A stretch of 5,881 nt of DNA, from assembly GCA_964615935.1 (NCBI GenBank), contig CAZTTG010000164.1:1-5881 (forward strand). Direction: 5' to 3'. The translations under genes and the position numbers were made by a program. Positions 5,859 to 5,881 of this stretch are shown in pieces (the first letter of the stretch is position 1; each line of letters begins with the position of its first letter). The notes beneath the pieces were generated by a model. That model was not told the DNA's origin. It saw only the letters and a list, made by a program, of their open reading frames with translations, and did not search any database. Source of the stretch: CAZTTG01 sp964615935 (GTDB taxonomy: Bacteria > Planctomycetota > UBA1135 > GCA-002686595).

Positions 5859-5881
5859 GCGGTCTACTCGGCGAGCGCCCG
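5855..5881 (+). CDS. Possible start of a following gene (first 9 codons)
   Basis: GTG 5855 opens a frame reading MSGLLGERP to the window edge, with GGAG (5840-5843) 11 bases upstream. Its GTG overlaps the TGA (5856-5858) that ends the uncorrected VWA-gene frame. Nine codons cannot identify a protein, and the position only 37 bases after a likely terminator leaves no obvious room for a promoter. Very tentative. Confidence 0.17.

Overview
The window looks like chromosomal DNA from a high-GC, Gram-negative bacterium. A myxobacterium or related deltaproteobacterium is my best guess, based on the very GC-rich codon use, the paired BatA-like/VWA membrane proteins and the cysteine-containing RCC1 repeats. 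No 16S rRNA or other taxonomic marker is present, so this is inference.

The left part (about 1-1003) has moderate GC: about 57-70% in the 60-base lines I counted by hand. It holds the last 21 codons of an unidentified plus-strand gene (ends at 67), a convergent gap with nine copies of a CNNCAG hexamer (112-165), and a minus-strand gene for a seven-repeat RCC1-type beta-propeller (188 to about 964). That gene has an in-frame TGA exactly where repeat 4 should have its first conserved cysteine, and the rest of that repeat's core is also eroded. It runs upstream into a 16-base G run (987-1002) without a recognisable start or signal peptide.

The right part (about 1003-5881) is much richer in GC (82% in the line at 2041). 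It begins with a short gap containing a perfect 10-base inverted repeat that encloses a second hairpin. Two plus-strand genes follow, translationally coupled by an ATGA overlap at 2994-2997. The first (1162-2997) encodes a BatA-N-terminal/VWA-like membrane protein. The second (from 2994) encodes a large membrane protein with an N-terminal VWA domain and a glutamine-amidotransferase-like fold into which a second VWA domain is inserted. The two proteins share the topology of two N-terminal membrane segments, extracytoplasmic metal-binding VWA domains and a C-terminal membrane segment. They probably act together in an envelope complex of the Bat/MoxR-associated kind. No MoxR ATPase or DUF58 gene lies within the window.

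The second gene seems to be frameshifted at a G10 run (5666-5675). One extra G would give a credible basic C-terminus ending at 5767, followed at once by a hairpin/T-run terminator (5787-5817). As sequenced, the frame runs through that terminator to 5858.

I do not see a clearly new biological system. The main points of interest are the possible chimera or transfer boundary at the G16 run, the decayed propeller blade, the G10 frameshift and the nested VWA architecture.
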